Assembly: GCF_030908465.1 (NCBI RefSeq)
Contig: NZ_CP133078.1
Span: 2,542,001-2,606,000 of the forward strand
Reading direction: 5' to 3'
Source: Anaerotignum sp. MB30-C6
Lineage (GTDB): Bacteria; Bacillota; Clostridia; Lachnospirales; Anaerotignaceae
DNA length: 64,000 nucleotides
Shown: positions 1-9,284 of the stretch, piece after piece
How the letters are laid out: each line of letters starts with the position of its first letter
Position numbering within the stretch: position 1 is the stretch's first letter
Translations under genes and position numbers: made by a program
Notes under the pieces: model-generated
The model's input: only the letters and a program-made list of their open reading frames with translations
What the model was told of the DNA's origin: nothing
Database searches by the model: none

Positions 1-1827
1 CGCCGCTTCCACAGCCAATCTGCTTCTAATTGCCTTAGGCATGATACTTTCTTTGTATTCTGCACTCTGTTCTTCGAACAGTTCCCAGCTAGGCATACTG
101 ATTACCCTTGCCTTTATACCTTTTTCAGCCAGTACATCGTAAGCTTTATAAATTAGCTCCACTTCAGAACCACTTGCCATCAATAAGATGTCAGGTGTTC
201 CTGCGCAGTCTTTCAAAATATAAGCGCCTTTTAACGCCTCTTTGCCTGTGCCTTCCAAAGCAGGCAAGTTCTGTCTGGAAAGAATCAGGGCAGTGGGTGT
301 TGTTGTCTTTGTTAATGCGGTATACCAGCCGGCTGCTGTTTCCCTTGTATCGCAAGGGCGGAACGCAATATAGTTCGGCATACTGCGTAACATTGCCAAA
401 TGCTCGATAGGCTGATGGGTAGGGCCATCTTCTCCAACACCAATGCTATCATGGGTTAAAATACTAATAACCGGTAAGCCCATCAAAGACTCCATACGAA
501 GTCCTGCCTTCATATAGTCAGCAAATACAAAGAAGCCTGCCACATAAGGACGTAAACCACCATGCACCGCCATACCGTTTGCCATGGCTGTCATTGCAAA
601 TTCACGAATACCAAAGTGTACGTTGGAACCTGCAGGGTTTTCTTTGCTGTAATATTCTCTTTCTTTCATCAAAGACTTATTGGAAGGTGCCAAGTCAGCA
701 GATCCACCAAATAAGTTGGGCACTACCTTCGCTACCTTCTGCAATACCTTTTCAGATGCAGCACGAGTAGCAATGTCTCCTTCGTTTTTCCAGAAGTCTT
801 CATCATTCAAAAGGTCAACTGCCAATTCATCGCTATGCCAAGCAGCATATTCCTTTGCCAATTCAGGATTCTTCTTTGCATAAGCCTTAAACATTTCGTT
901 CCAAGCCGCTTCTACTTTTTCACCATTTGCAATGATTTCTGCCATATGGGCTTTCACTTCATCGGGCACATGGAATTCATCGGTATAATCCCAAACCAAG
1001 TTTTTCTTAGACAAACCAATCTCTTCAACGCCAAGGGGTTCGCCATGGGCAGATGCCTTACCCTGTTTGTTGGGTGCACCATAACCAATTTGGGTGTTCA
1101 CTTTTACCAAAGCAGGCTTGTCTGATGCTTTTGCTTCTTCAATGGTTCTTTCAAGAGCTTCAACATCGTTGCCATCTTCCACTTCAAAAACGTCCCAGTT
1201 GTATGCAAGAAAACGAGCTTTTACATCTTCTGTAAAGGCTGTATCTGTGCTGCCTTCGATTGTGATTTTGTTGCTATCGTATAAAAGAACTAATTTAGAA
1301 AGACCCATTGTTCCTGCCAAAGAAGCTGCTTCAGAAGCAACACCTTCTTGCAAACAACCGTCACCACAAAGGGCAAAGGTATAGTGGTCTACTACTTTAA
1401 ATTCTGGTGTGTTAAACTTTGCAGCCAAGTGGCTTTCTGCTAACGCCATACCAACGGCATTTGCAATACCCTGACCCAAAGGGCCAGTGGTTGTTTCTAC
1501 GCCAACGGTATGCTTATATTCAGGGTGACCAGGTGTCAAAGAATTTCTCTGACGGAAGTTTTTCAAATCTTCAATGGTCAAGCCATAGCCGAATACATGG
1601 AGTAAAGAGTACAGTAAGGCAGAGCCATGTCCTGCGGAAAGAACGAAACGATCTCTGTCGTCCCAAGCAGGGTTTTTAGGGTTTATCTTCATTCCCTTTG
1701 CCCATAATGTGTATGCCATGGGTGCTGCACCCAAAGGCAAGCCAGGGTGGCCGCTATTTGCCTTCTGAATTGCTTCTGCGGAAAGAAAACGCAGGGTGTT
1801 AATAGTCAATTGATCCATAGGGTTCAT
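1..1827 (-). CDS. tkt: Transketolase (3' end cut by window edge)
   Basis: Thiamine-diphosphate enzyme of the non-oxidative pentose phosphate pathway, moving two-carbon units between sugar phosphates in the cytoplasm. The reading frame is open from an ATG at 1827 to the left edge, giving 609 residues; the family is usually about 660, so roughly 50 C-terminal residues lie outside. The N-terminus contains the family SGHPG motif, the ThDP-binding motif CGDGCLQEGVASE is encoded near 1340-1375, and SAHGEP follows the PP domain. GGAGGT at 1834-1839 sits 6 nt before the ATG and fixes the start. It lies 44 nt downstream of the transaldolase gene, so the two probably share one transcript supplying pentoses and erythrose-4-phosphate. 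Confidence 0.95.
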   Translation of the reverse strand, partial: MNPMDQLTINTLRFLSAEAIQKANSGHPGLPLGAAPMAYTLWAKGMKINPKNPAWDDRDRFVLSAGHGSALLYSLLHVFGYGLTIEDLKNFRQRNSLTPGHPEYKHTVGVETTTGPLGQGIANAVGMALAESHLAAKFNTPEFKVVDHYTFALCGDGCLQEGVASEAASLAGTMGLSKLVLLYDSNKITIEGSTDTAFTEDVKARFLAYNWDVFEVEDGNDVEALERTIEEAKASDKPALVKVNTQIGYGAPNKQGKASAHGEPLGVEEIGLSKKNLVWDYTDEFHVPDEVKAHMAEIIANGEKVEAAWNEMFKAYAKKNPELAKEYAAWHSDELAVDLLNDEDFWKNEGDIATRAASEKVLQKVAKVVPNLFGGSADLAPSNKSLMKEREYYSKENPAGSNVHFGIREFAMTAMANGMAVHGGLRPYVAGFFVFADYMKAGLRMESLMGLPVISILTHDSIGVGEDGPTHQPIEHLAMLRSMPNYIAFRPCDTRETAAGWYTALTKTTTPTALILSRQNLPALEGTGKEALKGAYILKDCAGTPDILLMASGSEVELIYKAYDVLAEKGIKARVISMPSWELFEEQSAEYKESIMPKAIRSRLAVEAA

Positions 1828-1871
1828 GTTTTTACCTCCGAAAACAGTTTTGAAACCACAGTTACGTCTGA

Positions 1872-2519
1872 TTATTTTTTAGGAACAGTTTCCCAATCTT
1901 TTAAGAAACGTTCGATACCAATGTCAGTCAAAGGGTGTTTTGCCATTTGAATTAATACGTTGTAAGGGATGGTTGCAATGTGACAGCCAACTCTTGCCGC
2001 ATCAATTACGTGCAAAGGATTACGGATACTAGCCGCAATAATCTCTGTTTCGAGTCCGTGTACATCAAAGATTTCAACGATTTCTTCAATCAAAGTCATA
2101 CCTACAGCACCAATATCATCTACTCTGCCTAAGAATGGGCTAACATAAGTTGCACCTGCTCTTGCAGCCATTAATGCCTGTGTCGCAGAGAAAATCAATG
2201 TTACGTTTGTTTTGATGCCTTCCGCTGTCAAAATTTTTACAGCTTTTAAGCCTTCCAATGTCATTGGAATTTTAATTACGATATTTTTATGGATTTTAAC
2301 CAGTTCTCTGGCTTCTGTTACCATGCCTTCATGTTCAAGGCTGATGACCTCCGCACTGATTGGGCCGTCCACGATTGTTGTAATTTCCTTTACTACCTCT
2401 ACGAAGTCTCTGCCTTCTTTTGCAATAAGGGAAGGGTTTGTCGTAACGCCGCAAATAACGCCTAAATCATTTGCCTCTTTGATGTGTTCCACATTCGCTG
2501 TGTCGATGAACATTTTCAT
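1872..2519 (-). CDS. Fructose-6-phosphate aldolase/transaldolase-like (TalC/MipB family)
   Basis: 215-residue class I aldolase of the small transaldolase subfamily. It opens [18 protein letters not shown], carries the TTNPSL signature near residue 26-31, and has the Schiff-base lysine in VIKIP (Lys83). Length matches the 212-220 residue family. AGGAGA ends 8 nt before the first ATG; a second ATG two codons later is less well spaced. It precedes transketolase, so the role is probably transaldolase, exchanging dihydroxyacetone units in the pentose phosphate pathway. True fructose-6-phosphate aldolase activity cannot be excluded from sequence. It is preceded by a long leader (2520-2762). Confidence 0.92.
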   Translation of the reverse strand: MKMFIDTANVEHIKEANDLGVICGVTTNPSLIAKEGRDFVEVVKEITTIVDGPISAEVISLEHEGMVTEARELVKIHKNIVIKIPMTLEGLKAVKILTAEGIKTNVTLIFSATQALMAARAGATYVSPFLGRVDDIGAVGMTLIEEIVEIFDVHGLETEIIAASIRNPLHVIDAARVGCHIATIPYNVLIQMAKHPLTDIGIERFLKDWETVPKK

Positions 2520-2762
2520 GGTATTATCTCCTTTTTGTCCTTTTTAGATTCCTTGTTTTTTCCTAACCGTTTTTCAAGCCTACACAAAAAAATTTCGTAT
2601 AGTGAGTGGTGTTTAAACACCTTTTTATTCTCTCGGATTGTACCCAAGAAAATACATTTTGCAATCCCCCATTACAAAAATGAAGGACTTCCGAACTTCG
2701 TTTAGATATTTCTGAAACCTACAAAACGCATACATAAGTTTAGAGATATGCGTTTCTTATAC
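2520..2762 (-). other. Long untranslated leader of the transaldolase gene
   Basis: About 240 nt without a supported gene. It contains an inverted repeat of AAACGCATA (2723-2754 region) and a short perfect palindrome, GGTGTTTAAACACC, near 2609-2622. No known riboswitch class was recognised. Structure and distance suggest post-transcriptional control or simply a distal promoter. Confidence 0.3.
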
Positions 2763-2791
2763 ATTGTAATGCATCCAAACAACAAAATCAA
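2763..2791 (-). promoter_or_regulatory. Sigma-A-type promoter for transaldolase-transketolase
   Basis: On the minus strand TTGATT (2786-2791) is followed after exactly 17 nt by TACAAT (2763-2768). It lies about 245 nt upstream of the transaldolase start. A second weaker pair, TTGCAA (2659-2664) with TACAAT (2637-2642) at 16 nt, would give a shorter leader. Confidence 0.55.
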
Positions 2792-2879
2792 CGGCTTTCC
2801 CCTTCAGGCCTTTACTTTCTAAAAGGCAAGCAAAGGCATTACCCAAAGAGGGACTTTTCTTGTTATTTCTGCATAAACC

Positions 2880-2916
2880 AAGTGAGGGTGTTTTATGGAA
2901 ACACCCTCACTTTTTT
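2880..2916 (-). terminator. Hairpin downstream of threonine synthase
   Basis: Perfect 14-bp stem (AAGTGAGGGTGTTT and its complement) with a 5-nt loop. The T6 tract follows the stem on the plus strand; on the minus strand, where the transcript arrives from threonine synthase, only two Ts follow. It may act as a roadblock or bidirectional terminator. Confidence 0.6.
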
Positions 2917-2933
2917 ATATAATTTCATGAATC

Positions 2934-4400
2934 CTACAAAAGATATCCTTTTACAAAGTCCTTAATTTTATCCCTATCACAAACATTTTTGTGTAAAATG
3001 GGTCTCTTTTCAATGCCTTGAATGGGTTCAGGGATGGAAACACCACTGATTTTTTCCAAAACACTCATTAATGCAAACGCATCCTGTGTTGCATATTTTT
3101 CATCTAATGCCATCATAACGTCCTTGGTAAACTTATAAGGACTTGCCGTAGATACAATGACCATAGGTCTGTCATCTTTGCTCTCTTCCTTGTATTTCTG
3201 GTAAGCAGCATATGCAACTGCTGTATGGGTATCCATAACATAGCCAGTTTTTTCAAAGAAGTTTTTGATTGTGTCATAAGTCTCTTTCTCCGTAGCGTAC
3301 TCACCGTTGATTTTTGTTTCTGTAACCTCAACGGTATATTTTCCTTCTTGGCTCAACTTTGCCATATCAGCCTTGGTGGCATCCTGGCCAACCATGTGGC
3401 ATAACAAACGCTCCAAGTTACTGGAAATCAAAATATCCATAGAAGGAGAAACTGTTACATGGAACTGTCTGTTTCTATCATATGTACCGGTGCGGAAGAA
3501 ATCATACAACACTTTATTATCATTGGATGCACATACAAAATGACCCACGGGAAGCCCCAGTTTCATTGCATACCATCCAGCTAAAATATCTCCAAAGTTA
3601 CCTGTGGGCACAGTAAAGTTAAGTTCTTCCCCCATTTTTAAAGCACCCTGTTTTACCGCACTCAAATATGCATGGAAGTAATAAACAATCTGAGGTACCA
3701 AACGACCGATATTAATGGAGTTTGCAGAGGAGAATACATACCCTCTTTTTTTCAGCTCTTCTCCTAAGTTTTCGTCAGTAAAAATACTCTTTACTGCACT
3801 TTGGGCGTCGTCAAAATTACCCAAAATACCAACAACACAAGTATTTTCCCCCTCTTGGGTAGTCATCTGCAATTTTTGCACAGGGCTAACCCCATCCTCA
3901 GGGAAAAATACGATGATTTTCGTTCCTTCAACCCCTGCAAAGCCTTCCAAAGCCGCTTTCCCTGTATCTCCAGAGGTAGCTGTTAAAATTACGATTTCCT
4001 TGTCGATACCTTCTCTTTTTGCTGCGGTTTTCATAAAATAAGGTAAAATAGATAACGCCATATCTTTAAACGCTAAGGTTCTGCCGTGGAATAATTCCAA
4101 AAACAAAGCATCGCCCTTTTGTACCACAGGGGCAATCTCCGTTGTATCAAACTTTTCGTCATATGCACCGTTGATGCAAGCTCTTAACTCATCCTCTGTA
4201 AAATCTAAAAATAAGCTTAAAACCTCGTATGCCAAATCTTGATAGCTTAGCTTACTCAATTCTTCCAAAGATTTTTCCATGGTGGGAATCACTTCAGGAA
4301 TATATAGCCCCCCATCAGGACAAATGCCTCTTAGAATGGCCTGAGATGCCGTTGCCTGAATAGACTTGTCTCGTGTTCCCATATATATCAAATTTGCCAT
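2934..4400 (-). CDS. thrC: Threonine synthase
   Basis: PLP-dependent enzyme converting O-phosphohomoserine to threonine, last step of threonine biosynthesis, cytoplasmic. 488 residues from the chosen ATG. The PLP lysine is in HGRTLAFKD (Lys112), the phosphate-binding loop is TATSGDTGKAA, and the N-terminal segment resembles the bacterial long-form enzyme. An in-frame TTG at 4424 would add eight residues, but AGAAGG just upstream of ATG 4400 supports the internal start. The gene has its own promoter and a downstream hairpin, so it is monocistronic; no hom or thrB is adjacent. Confidence 0.93.
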   Translation of the reverse strand: MANLIYMGTRDKSIQATASQAILRGICPDGGLYIPEVIPTMEKSLEELSKLSYQDLAYEVLSLFLDFTEDELRACINGAYDEKFDTTEIAPVVQKGDALFLELFHGRTLAFKDMALSILPYFMKTAAKREGIDKEIVILTATSGDTGKAALEGFAGVEGTKIIVFFPEDGVSPVQKLQMTTQEGENTCVVGILGNFDDAQSAVKSIFTDENLGEELKKRGYVFSSANSINIGRLVPQIVYYFHAYLSAVKQGALKMGEELNFTVPTGNFGDILAGWYAMKLGLPVGHFVCASNDNKVLYDFFRTGTYDRNRQFHVTVSPSMDILISSNLERLLCHMVGQDATKADMAKLSQEGKYTVEVTETKINGEYATEKETYDTIKNFFEKTGYVMDTHTAVAYAAYQKYKEESKDDRPMVIVSTASPYKFTKDVMMALDEKYATQDAFALMSVLEKISGVSIPEPIQGIEKRPILHKNVCDRDKIKDFVKGYLL

Positions 4401-4442
4401 GCCATTACCTTCTTCCTCTGTCAAAAAATATACGATAGTTCC

Positions 4443-4470
4443 ATTTTACAAACTTTTCAATATTTGTCAA
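4443..4470 (-). promoter_or_regulatory. Promoter of thrC
   Basis: TTGACA (4465-4470) and TAAAAT (4443-4448) separated by 16 nt on the minus strand, about 40 nt before the thrC ATG. A TGTATAAT extended -10 at 4476-4483 is a possible alternative. Confidence 0.55.
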
Positions 4471-4507
4471 CCACCATTATACATTTGTCCACTATTTAAG
4501 GACAGAA

Positions 4508-5845
4508 TCATTCCCACTTCCAACCCACTGCATATTTATTTTTAAGCCTGCCCCCTTGGCGTTTTGCCCAGCCCAAAGGAAACCCATCTACACAAACCAG
4601 TGTCCATCCGTCTTTTCCATCGGCCTCAACGGTTTCCCCTTTTAAATAACGGATGACTCTATCATCTTCCAAAGGAAAATCCGCTACATTTTGAACATCG
4701 TTTTTAGATAATCCCATGGCAAAGGCTTGAGAGGGCTCAAACCGCCCTTTTTTCAACGTTCCTAACTGCCAGCCTGTACGTAGCACACGGAGGCCTTTCA
4801 TAGAGGGCATTTCCTTTGGCAATAGATATAAGTTTTCCCCAAAGAATTTATAAGTTCCTTTAAAGGTTATTTTCAGCACAGTCTTGGCAAACTCATGAAA
4901 AGGGGCTAAGTTTTTTTCATCTTCACCAACCTCCCCTTCCAAATTGATAGGTTCCGAATATCCTTCTTTTTGCATTAGGGCTAGGAAATGACCTTCCCCT
5001 TTTATTTGATGGGGATATAATCTGGCACAGTGACGAAATTCGCCAATCCCATCGGAAAAACCGTGGCTCTTATCAATAGGAACAAGAGAAAACTCCCCAT
5101 GCTTTTCTAAAAAATCTCCAATCCTTTTTTCATTCTCCTCAATGGCAAAAGTACAAGTAGAATAAAGCATCATTCCACCAGGTCGAAGCATCTGGGCACA
5201 AGACTCCAAAATCTCACCTTGCTCTTTCTGGCAAAAAGCAAGCATATTTTCATCCCAGCTTTTCATCATATCCCGTTCTTTACGAAACATCCCCTCACCG
5301 GAACAGGGGGCATCGATAATAATTTTATCAAAAAAGCTCGAAAATCTTTCTGCCAATTTTCCAGGAGGCTCACTCATCACAACACTATTGCGAATTCCAA
5401 AAAGTTCTATATTTTTCAAAAGAGCTTTTGCCCGCCCTACACTAATATCATTGGCAACCAGAAGGCCCACCCCCTGAAGCCTAGCACCCAATTGGGTGGA
5501 CTTGCCTCCTGGTGCAGCACAAATATCTAAAACACGATCGCCAACATCAATAGGTAAAACCGCCCCTGGGCACATGGCACTGGGTTCTTGTAAATAATAA
5601 ATCCCAGCATGATAATATGGGTGCTTGGCAGGACGTTCCCCCTCGGTATAGTAAAAACCTTCTCCACACCAAGGCACAGGAGCAAGGGTAAATGCGTTCC
5701 TTGTTTGCAAGTGCTGTGCCGTCTCCTTTAGCATATTTACACGCAAACCATAATGTCTGGATTCTTCAAAAGAATCCAAATATTTTGCATAATCCTCGCC
5801 TAAAAGCTCTTTCATTTTCTCCGTAAATTTAACGGGTAGTTCCAT
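4508..5845 (-). CDS. RsmF/NOL1-type RNA cytosine-5 methyltransferase
   Basis: S-adenosylmethionine-dependent RNA m5C methyltransferase of the RsmB/RsmF/NOP2 family, probably acting on 16S rRNA. 445 residues. The AdoMet loop APGGKS is at about 111-116; the two cysteines needed by this family are in DAPCSGEG (Cys181) and STCTF (Cys231). Residues 300-445 are an added C-terminal domain like the one in RsmF/YebU homologues of Firmicutes (substrate-binding, PUA-like). The start is the ATG at 5845. It is 108 nt upstream of thrC, which has its own promoter, so the two need not be co-regulated. The exact target nucleotide is inferred from the family only. Confidence 0.88.
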   Translation of the reverse strand: MELPVKFTEKMKELLGEDYAKYLDSFEESRHYGLRVNMLKETAQHLQTRNAFTLAPVPWCGEGFYYTEGERPAKHPYYHAGIYYLQEPSAMCPGAVLPIDVGDRVLDICAAPGGKSTQLGARLQGVGLLVANDISVGRAKALLKNIELFGIRNSVVMSEPPGKLAERFSSFFDKIIIDAPCSGEGMFRKERDMMKSWDENMLAFCQKEQGEILESCAQMLRPGGMMLYSTCTFAIEENEKRIGDFLEKHGEFSLVPIDKSHGFSDGIGEFRHCARLYPHQIKGEGHFLALMQKEGYSEPINLEGEVGEDEKNLAPFHEFAKTVLKITFKGTYKFFGENLYLLPKEMPSMKGLRVLRTGWQLGTLKKGRFEPSQAFAMGLSKNDVQNVADFPLEDDRVIRYLKGETVEADGKDGWTLVCVDGFPLGWAKRQGGRLKNKYAVGWKWE

Positions 5846-5949
5846 AAATTCCCTCCGATACTTTTCTTTTTTTTAACATAATACTGAAAAAAAGCATAGA
5901 ATACAAGAAATAGCTAAAAAAACAAAGCAAATATCTGGCGATTTTTATC

Positions 5950-5978
5950 TTTACAAAGCGTCCTAACTCGTATAAGAT
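5950..5978 (+). promoter_or_regulatory. Promoter for flavin reductase operon
   Basis: TTTACA (5950-5955), 17-nt spacer, TAAGAT (5973-5978), about 54 nt upstream of the ATG at 6032. Confidence 0.5.
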
Positions 5979-6031
5979 AAATATCGTCACATTAAATTTT
6001 ATTTATTACAATCTTTGAAGGAGGTAATTTC

Positions 6032-6613
6032 ATGGGAAAAGCAGTATGGAAACCTGGTACCGTACTCTACCCTGTACCTGTCGTTATGGTATCTTGCGGT
6101 ACAGAGGAAAAAGGAAATATTATTACAGTTGCGTGGACAGGAACCATAAATAGCGACCCTGCAATGACCTATGTTTCCATTCGCCCCTCTCGTCACTCAT
6201 TCGATTTAATTAAAAATAGTGGAGAGTTTGTAATTAATTTGGTCACCAAAGACTTGGCTTATGCTTGCGATTTTTGTGGCGTGAAAAGCGGACGGGATAT
6301 GGATAAGTTCAAAGAGATGAATCTTACGGCAAAAAAGGGTGAGCAGGTAAACGCACCAATCATCTACGAAAGCCCTGTAAACATCGAGTGCAAGGTAAAG
6401 GAAATTATCCCTTTAGGCACGCACCATATGTTTTTAGCAGAAGTCGTTTCCGTTAGCGTAAGTGATGAATATTTAGATGAAACAGGAAAGTTCCACTTTA
6501 ATGAAACAGAGCCTGTTTGTTATTCCCACGGCGCATACTTCACCATCGGTGAACAATTGGGAACATTTGGCTATTCAGTAAAAAAAGAGAAAAATCAATC
6601 AAAAAAGAAGTAG
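6032..6613 (+). CDS. Flavin reductase-like (flavoredoxin family) protein
   Basis: 193-residue FMN-binding split-barrel protein. It begins GKAVWKPGTVLYPVPVVMVSCG, the typical start of clostridial flavoredoxin/flavin reductase-like proteins, and continues with NIITVAWTGTINSDPAMTYVSIRP, the flavin-binding core. AGGAGG lies 7-8 nt upstream. These proteins bind FMN and transfer electrons from NAD(P)H or ferredoxin to partners; the partner is unknown here. A small acidic protein gene follows 34 nt later in the same transcript, and a terminator closes the unit. Confidence 0.85.
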   Translation: MGKAVWKPGTVLYPVPVVMVSCGTEEKGNIITVAWTGTINSDPAMTYVSIRPSRHSFDLIKNSGEFVINLVTKDLAYACDFCGVKSGRDMDKFKEMNLTAKKGEQVNAPIIYESPVNIECKVKEIIPLGTHHMFLAEVVSVSVSDEYLDETGKFHFNETEPVCYSHGAYFTIGEQLGTFGYSVKKEKNQSKKK

Positions 6614-6647
6614 GAATGAAAATGTATTAAAGGGAGGATCTTTTGCA

Positions 6648-6881
6648 ATGTTACGAATCACAGAAGTCAATATCTATTCTATCGATAAAGGCGATGATAG
6701 TTGGGCAGTCGAAGGGGAAATTTTATTCGAGGACGACTTAACCTCGGCCTTTGAAGCCACCTATCTTGCTGAAGAAGACGAATTGGAAAACCTTTCCTTA
6801 GAGTTGGATTTGGATGAGGAGTATGACGTACGAGCATTGAAAAAGTGGATTGTAGAAGCTGCAAATGACTACGAAGACTAA
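6648..6881 (+). CDS. Small acidic protein of unknown function
   Basis: 77 residues, strongly acidic (runs such as EEDELENLSLELDLDEEY), no signal peptide or membrane segment, no cysteines. GGGAGG lies about 11 nt before ATG. It shares the flavin reductase transcript and ends 5 nt before the shared terminator. I do not recognise the family. Confidence 0.75.
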   Translation: MLRITEVNIYSIDKGDDSWAVEGEILFEDDLTSAFEATYLAEEDELENLSLELDLDEEYDVRALKKWIVEAANDYED

Positions 6882-6886
6882 AAAAT

Positions 6887-6915
6887 AACGGCTATTGATT
6901 ATCAATAGCCGTTTT
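6887..6915. terminator. Bidirectional terminator
   Basis: Perfect 12-bp stem AACGGCTATTGA with a short loop; Ts follow on the plus strand and a T6 run follows on the minus strand. It separates the convergent flavin reductase unit and metallophosphoesterase operon. Confidence 0.8.
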
Positions 6916-7026
6916 AATATACAGAAAATTTGGTGTTCTGATGGAAAGGAAAAATGGAAGGTCGTCACGATTATCTACAATAAAGCCGCTATAAGTCTTC
7001 CCAAAATAAATTCCTTTTCCTTGATA

Positions 7027-7716
7027 TTAAAATATCTTCTTAGGGCAAAAATCTAAATAATCCGCTGAAACCAAATGAAAATGAATACCATCTTTCTCCC
7101 CTTTAATACCATTGTCATGGCTAGCACGCCCATGTAAATGACCATATACCACATTTTTAATGGGGTAATCCCTGATGATTTCCATAAAAGCGGAATCTTC
7201 TTGCCTATCATTTGTTGGAGGAAAATGCATCATTAATAGGATTTCCTCCGCCCCTTTTCTCATGGCACTATCTAAGGAAAGCCTTAACCTAATTTGTTCC
7301 CTTTCATAAAGCTTTTTATCCTGAGGTGTAAAATGAGTGTCATTGGGACAAAGCCAACCCCTTGTACCACAAATATATATATTCTCATAAAGGCGGCAAT
7401 CATTTTTTAAAAATCCCATTCCCTCATACTTTCTTTCCAGTTTGGAGGTAGATTTCCACCAATAGTCATGGTTTCCCTCCAAAAAAAATTTTCTTCCCGG
7501 CAAATCACGGATTATTTTTAAATCAACCTCTGCTTCTTCCTCTTTCATTGCCCAAGAAATATCTCCAGGCAATAAAACAGTGTCTTCATTGTTGATTTCT
7601 CTTTTCCAATTCTCTATAATTTTCTCACTATGACCTTCCCAGTGGGATCCAAAAATACTCATAGGTTTATGTACCCCAAACCCAAAATGAAGATCCCCTA
7701 TGGCAAATAACCCCAT
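7027..7716 (-). CDS. Calcineurin-like metallophosphoesterase
   Basis: 229 residues with the full dimetal motif set: GDLH (7-10), GDISW (51-55), GNHDYWW (81-87), MMHFPP and GHLHG near the C-terminus. The substrate is unknown. The gene starts 14 nt after the stop of the alarmone synthetase, so the two are translated from one mRNA. Members of this family next to relA/spoT-like genes are annotated only as phosphohydrolases; a role in nucleotide turnover would be inference. Confidence 0.88.
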   Translation of the reverse strand: MGLFAIGDLHFGFGVHKPMSIFGSHWEGHSEKIIENWKREINNEDTVLLPGDISWAMKEEEAEVDLKIIRDLPGRKFFLEGNHDYWWKSTSKLERKYEGMGFLKNDCRLYENIYICGTRGWLCPNDTHFTPQDKKLYEREQIRLRLSLDSAMRKGAEEILLMMHFPPTNDRQEDSAFMEIIRDYPIKNVVYGHLHGRASHDNGIKGEKDGIHFHLVSADYLDFCPKKIF

Positions 7717-7730
7717 GACTCTACTCCTTT

Positions 7731-8522
7731 TTACACCCGATAAACTTCCGCCAAAACATTGAGCTTCTCATTAAATGCCTTCAGCTCATCGATGTCTTCT
7801 TTATTCCAAATATCCACAAACTCTTTATTAATTTCAGCCATCTCTTCTAATTTTGCCCCAAAATGCAAACTCTGAATATTATCCAAAATATTAGAAACCA
7901 GATTCACCTTGATTTCGTTTAACCGCTGCACGTTTGTAATTTCCTCTCGTATGGTTGCCATTTCCCGATCTAGATGGAAGGCAGCCTCGGCACAGATTTT
8001 AAGCCTCTTTTGCAAGCTTTCAGGAATATTTCCACTATATTTGTATCGAAGGGAATGCTCCGCCGTTGCCCAAAAATTCATGGCATTTGTCCGAATTTGA
8101 ATTTCCGCCATGACCTCCTTGGGGCCTAAGGCAGTACTTAAAGGATAGCGTATAATAATATGATAACTTCGGTAGCCGCTGGGTTTTGTGTTGGTAATGT
8201 AGTCTCTTTCTTCCACCACCGTCATATCTTTTCTGCCACGAACCATATGCACAACCTTTTCAATATCCTCAACAAACTGGCAAAGAATACGAATCCCTGC
8301 AATGTCCTCGATCTTTTCTTCTATCTTTTCAGGAGGAATTTGCTTTCTCCCTGCTTTGTCTAAAATACTAGCCGGCTTTTTTAAGCGTCCTGTTACTGAG
8401 TCGATGGGGGAATAAATCCCCAGATGCCTACACTCCTTATCTAAGTATCGAAACTTTAAAAGCAACTCATCCACAGCCTGTTCATAAGGATATAAAAGTT
8501 CTTTCCAGTTGATTATTTCCAC
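7731..8522 (-). CDS. Small alarmone synthetase (RelQ/YjbM-like GTP pyrophosphokinase)
   Basis: 263-residue single-domain (p)ppGpp synthetase transferring pyrophosphate from ATP to GDP/GTP. The synthetase motifs are visible: RLKKPASIL, DIAGIRILC, the G-loop-region TKPSGYRSYH and EIQIRTNAMNFWATAEH. There is no HD hydrolase, TGS or ACT domain, so it is not a long RSH enzyme. A C-terminal helix follows, as in RelQ tetramers. The start is a GTG at 8522 with AGAGGTG upstream. A paralogue occurs at 56373-57062. Confidence 0.9.
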   Translation of the reverse strand: MEIINWKELLYPYEQAVDELLLKFRYLDKECRHLGIYSPIDSVTGRLKKPASILDKAGRKQIPPEKIEEKIEDIAGIRILCQFVEDIEKVVHMVRGRKDMTVVEERDYITNTKPSGYRSYHIIIRYPLSTALGPKEVMAEIQIRTNAMNFWATAEHSLRYKYSGNIPESLQKRLKICAEAAFHLDREMATIREEITNVQRLNEIKVNLVSNILDNIQSLHFGAKLEEMAEINKEFVDIWNKEDIDELKAFNEKLNVLAEVYRV

Positions 8523-8609
8523 AACGACACCTCTTCTCCTGCATTGACTCTCATTTTACTATAAAATCGCTTATGGTTGTTATCGAATTGTTTACAAAAA
8601 CCTCTATTT

Positions 8610-9146
8610 CTACTTCATTTTTCGATAAAATTCTTCTTTGGTCATAGAATACCATTTTTTATCCATCACTGCTCCATCATAACGTTTTTCACTTTGTCTT
8701 TGCAATCCCTCAAATTGAAATCCGCACTTTTCGATCACCCTTTGAGAGCGCAAATTATCCGTATAATGACATACAGAAATTAGGTTATACCCCTTTTCCC
8801 CAAAACCGTAAGAAAGAACCTCGTTCACGGCTTCCGTCATATATCCCTTTCCCCAATAGGCCTTACCTAAGGCGAATCCAAGCATTTTCACTTCATCATT
8901 TTCCCTTGTGGTGTCGGGAACAAAGCCCACTGTACCGATTAGCTTTTGGCTGTCCTTTTCAAACATTCCAAAAACATCTTCTTGTCCTAAAAAAACTACT
9001 TGTAGTATTTTTTTAGATTCTTCCAAGCTTTCATGGGGCTTCCATCCTGCATTTTTGCCCACATCCTCTTCTTTACTATATTCAAAAAGATCCTCCGCAT
9101 CCTTTTCCATTAAGTTGCGAAGTAGTAACCGCTGGGTTGCTCGCAT
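8610..9146 (-). CDS. GNAT acetyltransferase (RimJ/RimL-like)
   Basis: 178 residues with the acetyl-CoA fold of RimJ/RimL-type enzymes: TQRLLLRNL at the N-terminus, the pyrophosphate-binding AYWGKGYMTEAV near 120, and NLRSQRVIEKCGF near 145. The start at 9146 is chosen because GGGAGGGG lies 5 nt upstream; an in-frame ATG at 9161 overlaps that ribosome site. Substrate unknown: protein N-terminus or small molecule. It is 88 nt upstream of the alarmone synthetase and may be independently transcribed. Confidence 0.85.
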   Translation of the reverse strand: MRATQRLLLRNLMEKDAEDLFEYSKEEDVGKNAGWKPHESLEESKKILQVVFLGQEDVFGMFEKDSQKLIGTVGFVPDTTRENDEVKMLGFALGKAYWGKGYMTEAVNEVLSYGFGEKGYNLISVCHYTDNLRSQRVIEKCGFQFEGLQRQSEKRYDGAVMDKKWYSMTKEEFYRKMK

Positions 9147-9246
9147 AAATACCCCTCCCATTTTATTTAGATTATAGCATATATCCTAGTCCTAATCTAT
9201 ATGATTCCATAGAGCAATTCTTTTGTTAAAACTTTAAAAATAAGCC

Positions 9247-9275
9247 TTGACAAATTTATCACCAAATGGTAGCAT
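9247..9275 (+). promoter_or_regulatory. Promoter of DUF2325-DUF3793-flavodoxin operon
   Basis: TTGACA (9247-9252), 17-nt spacer, TAGCAT (9270-9275). Confidence 0.6.
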
Positions 9276-9284
9276 ATGCCTATG

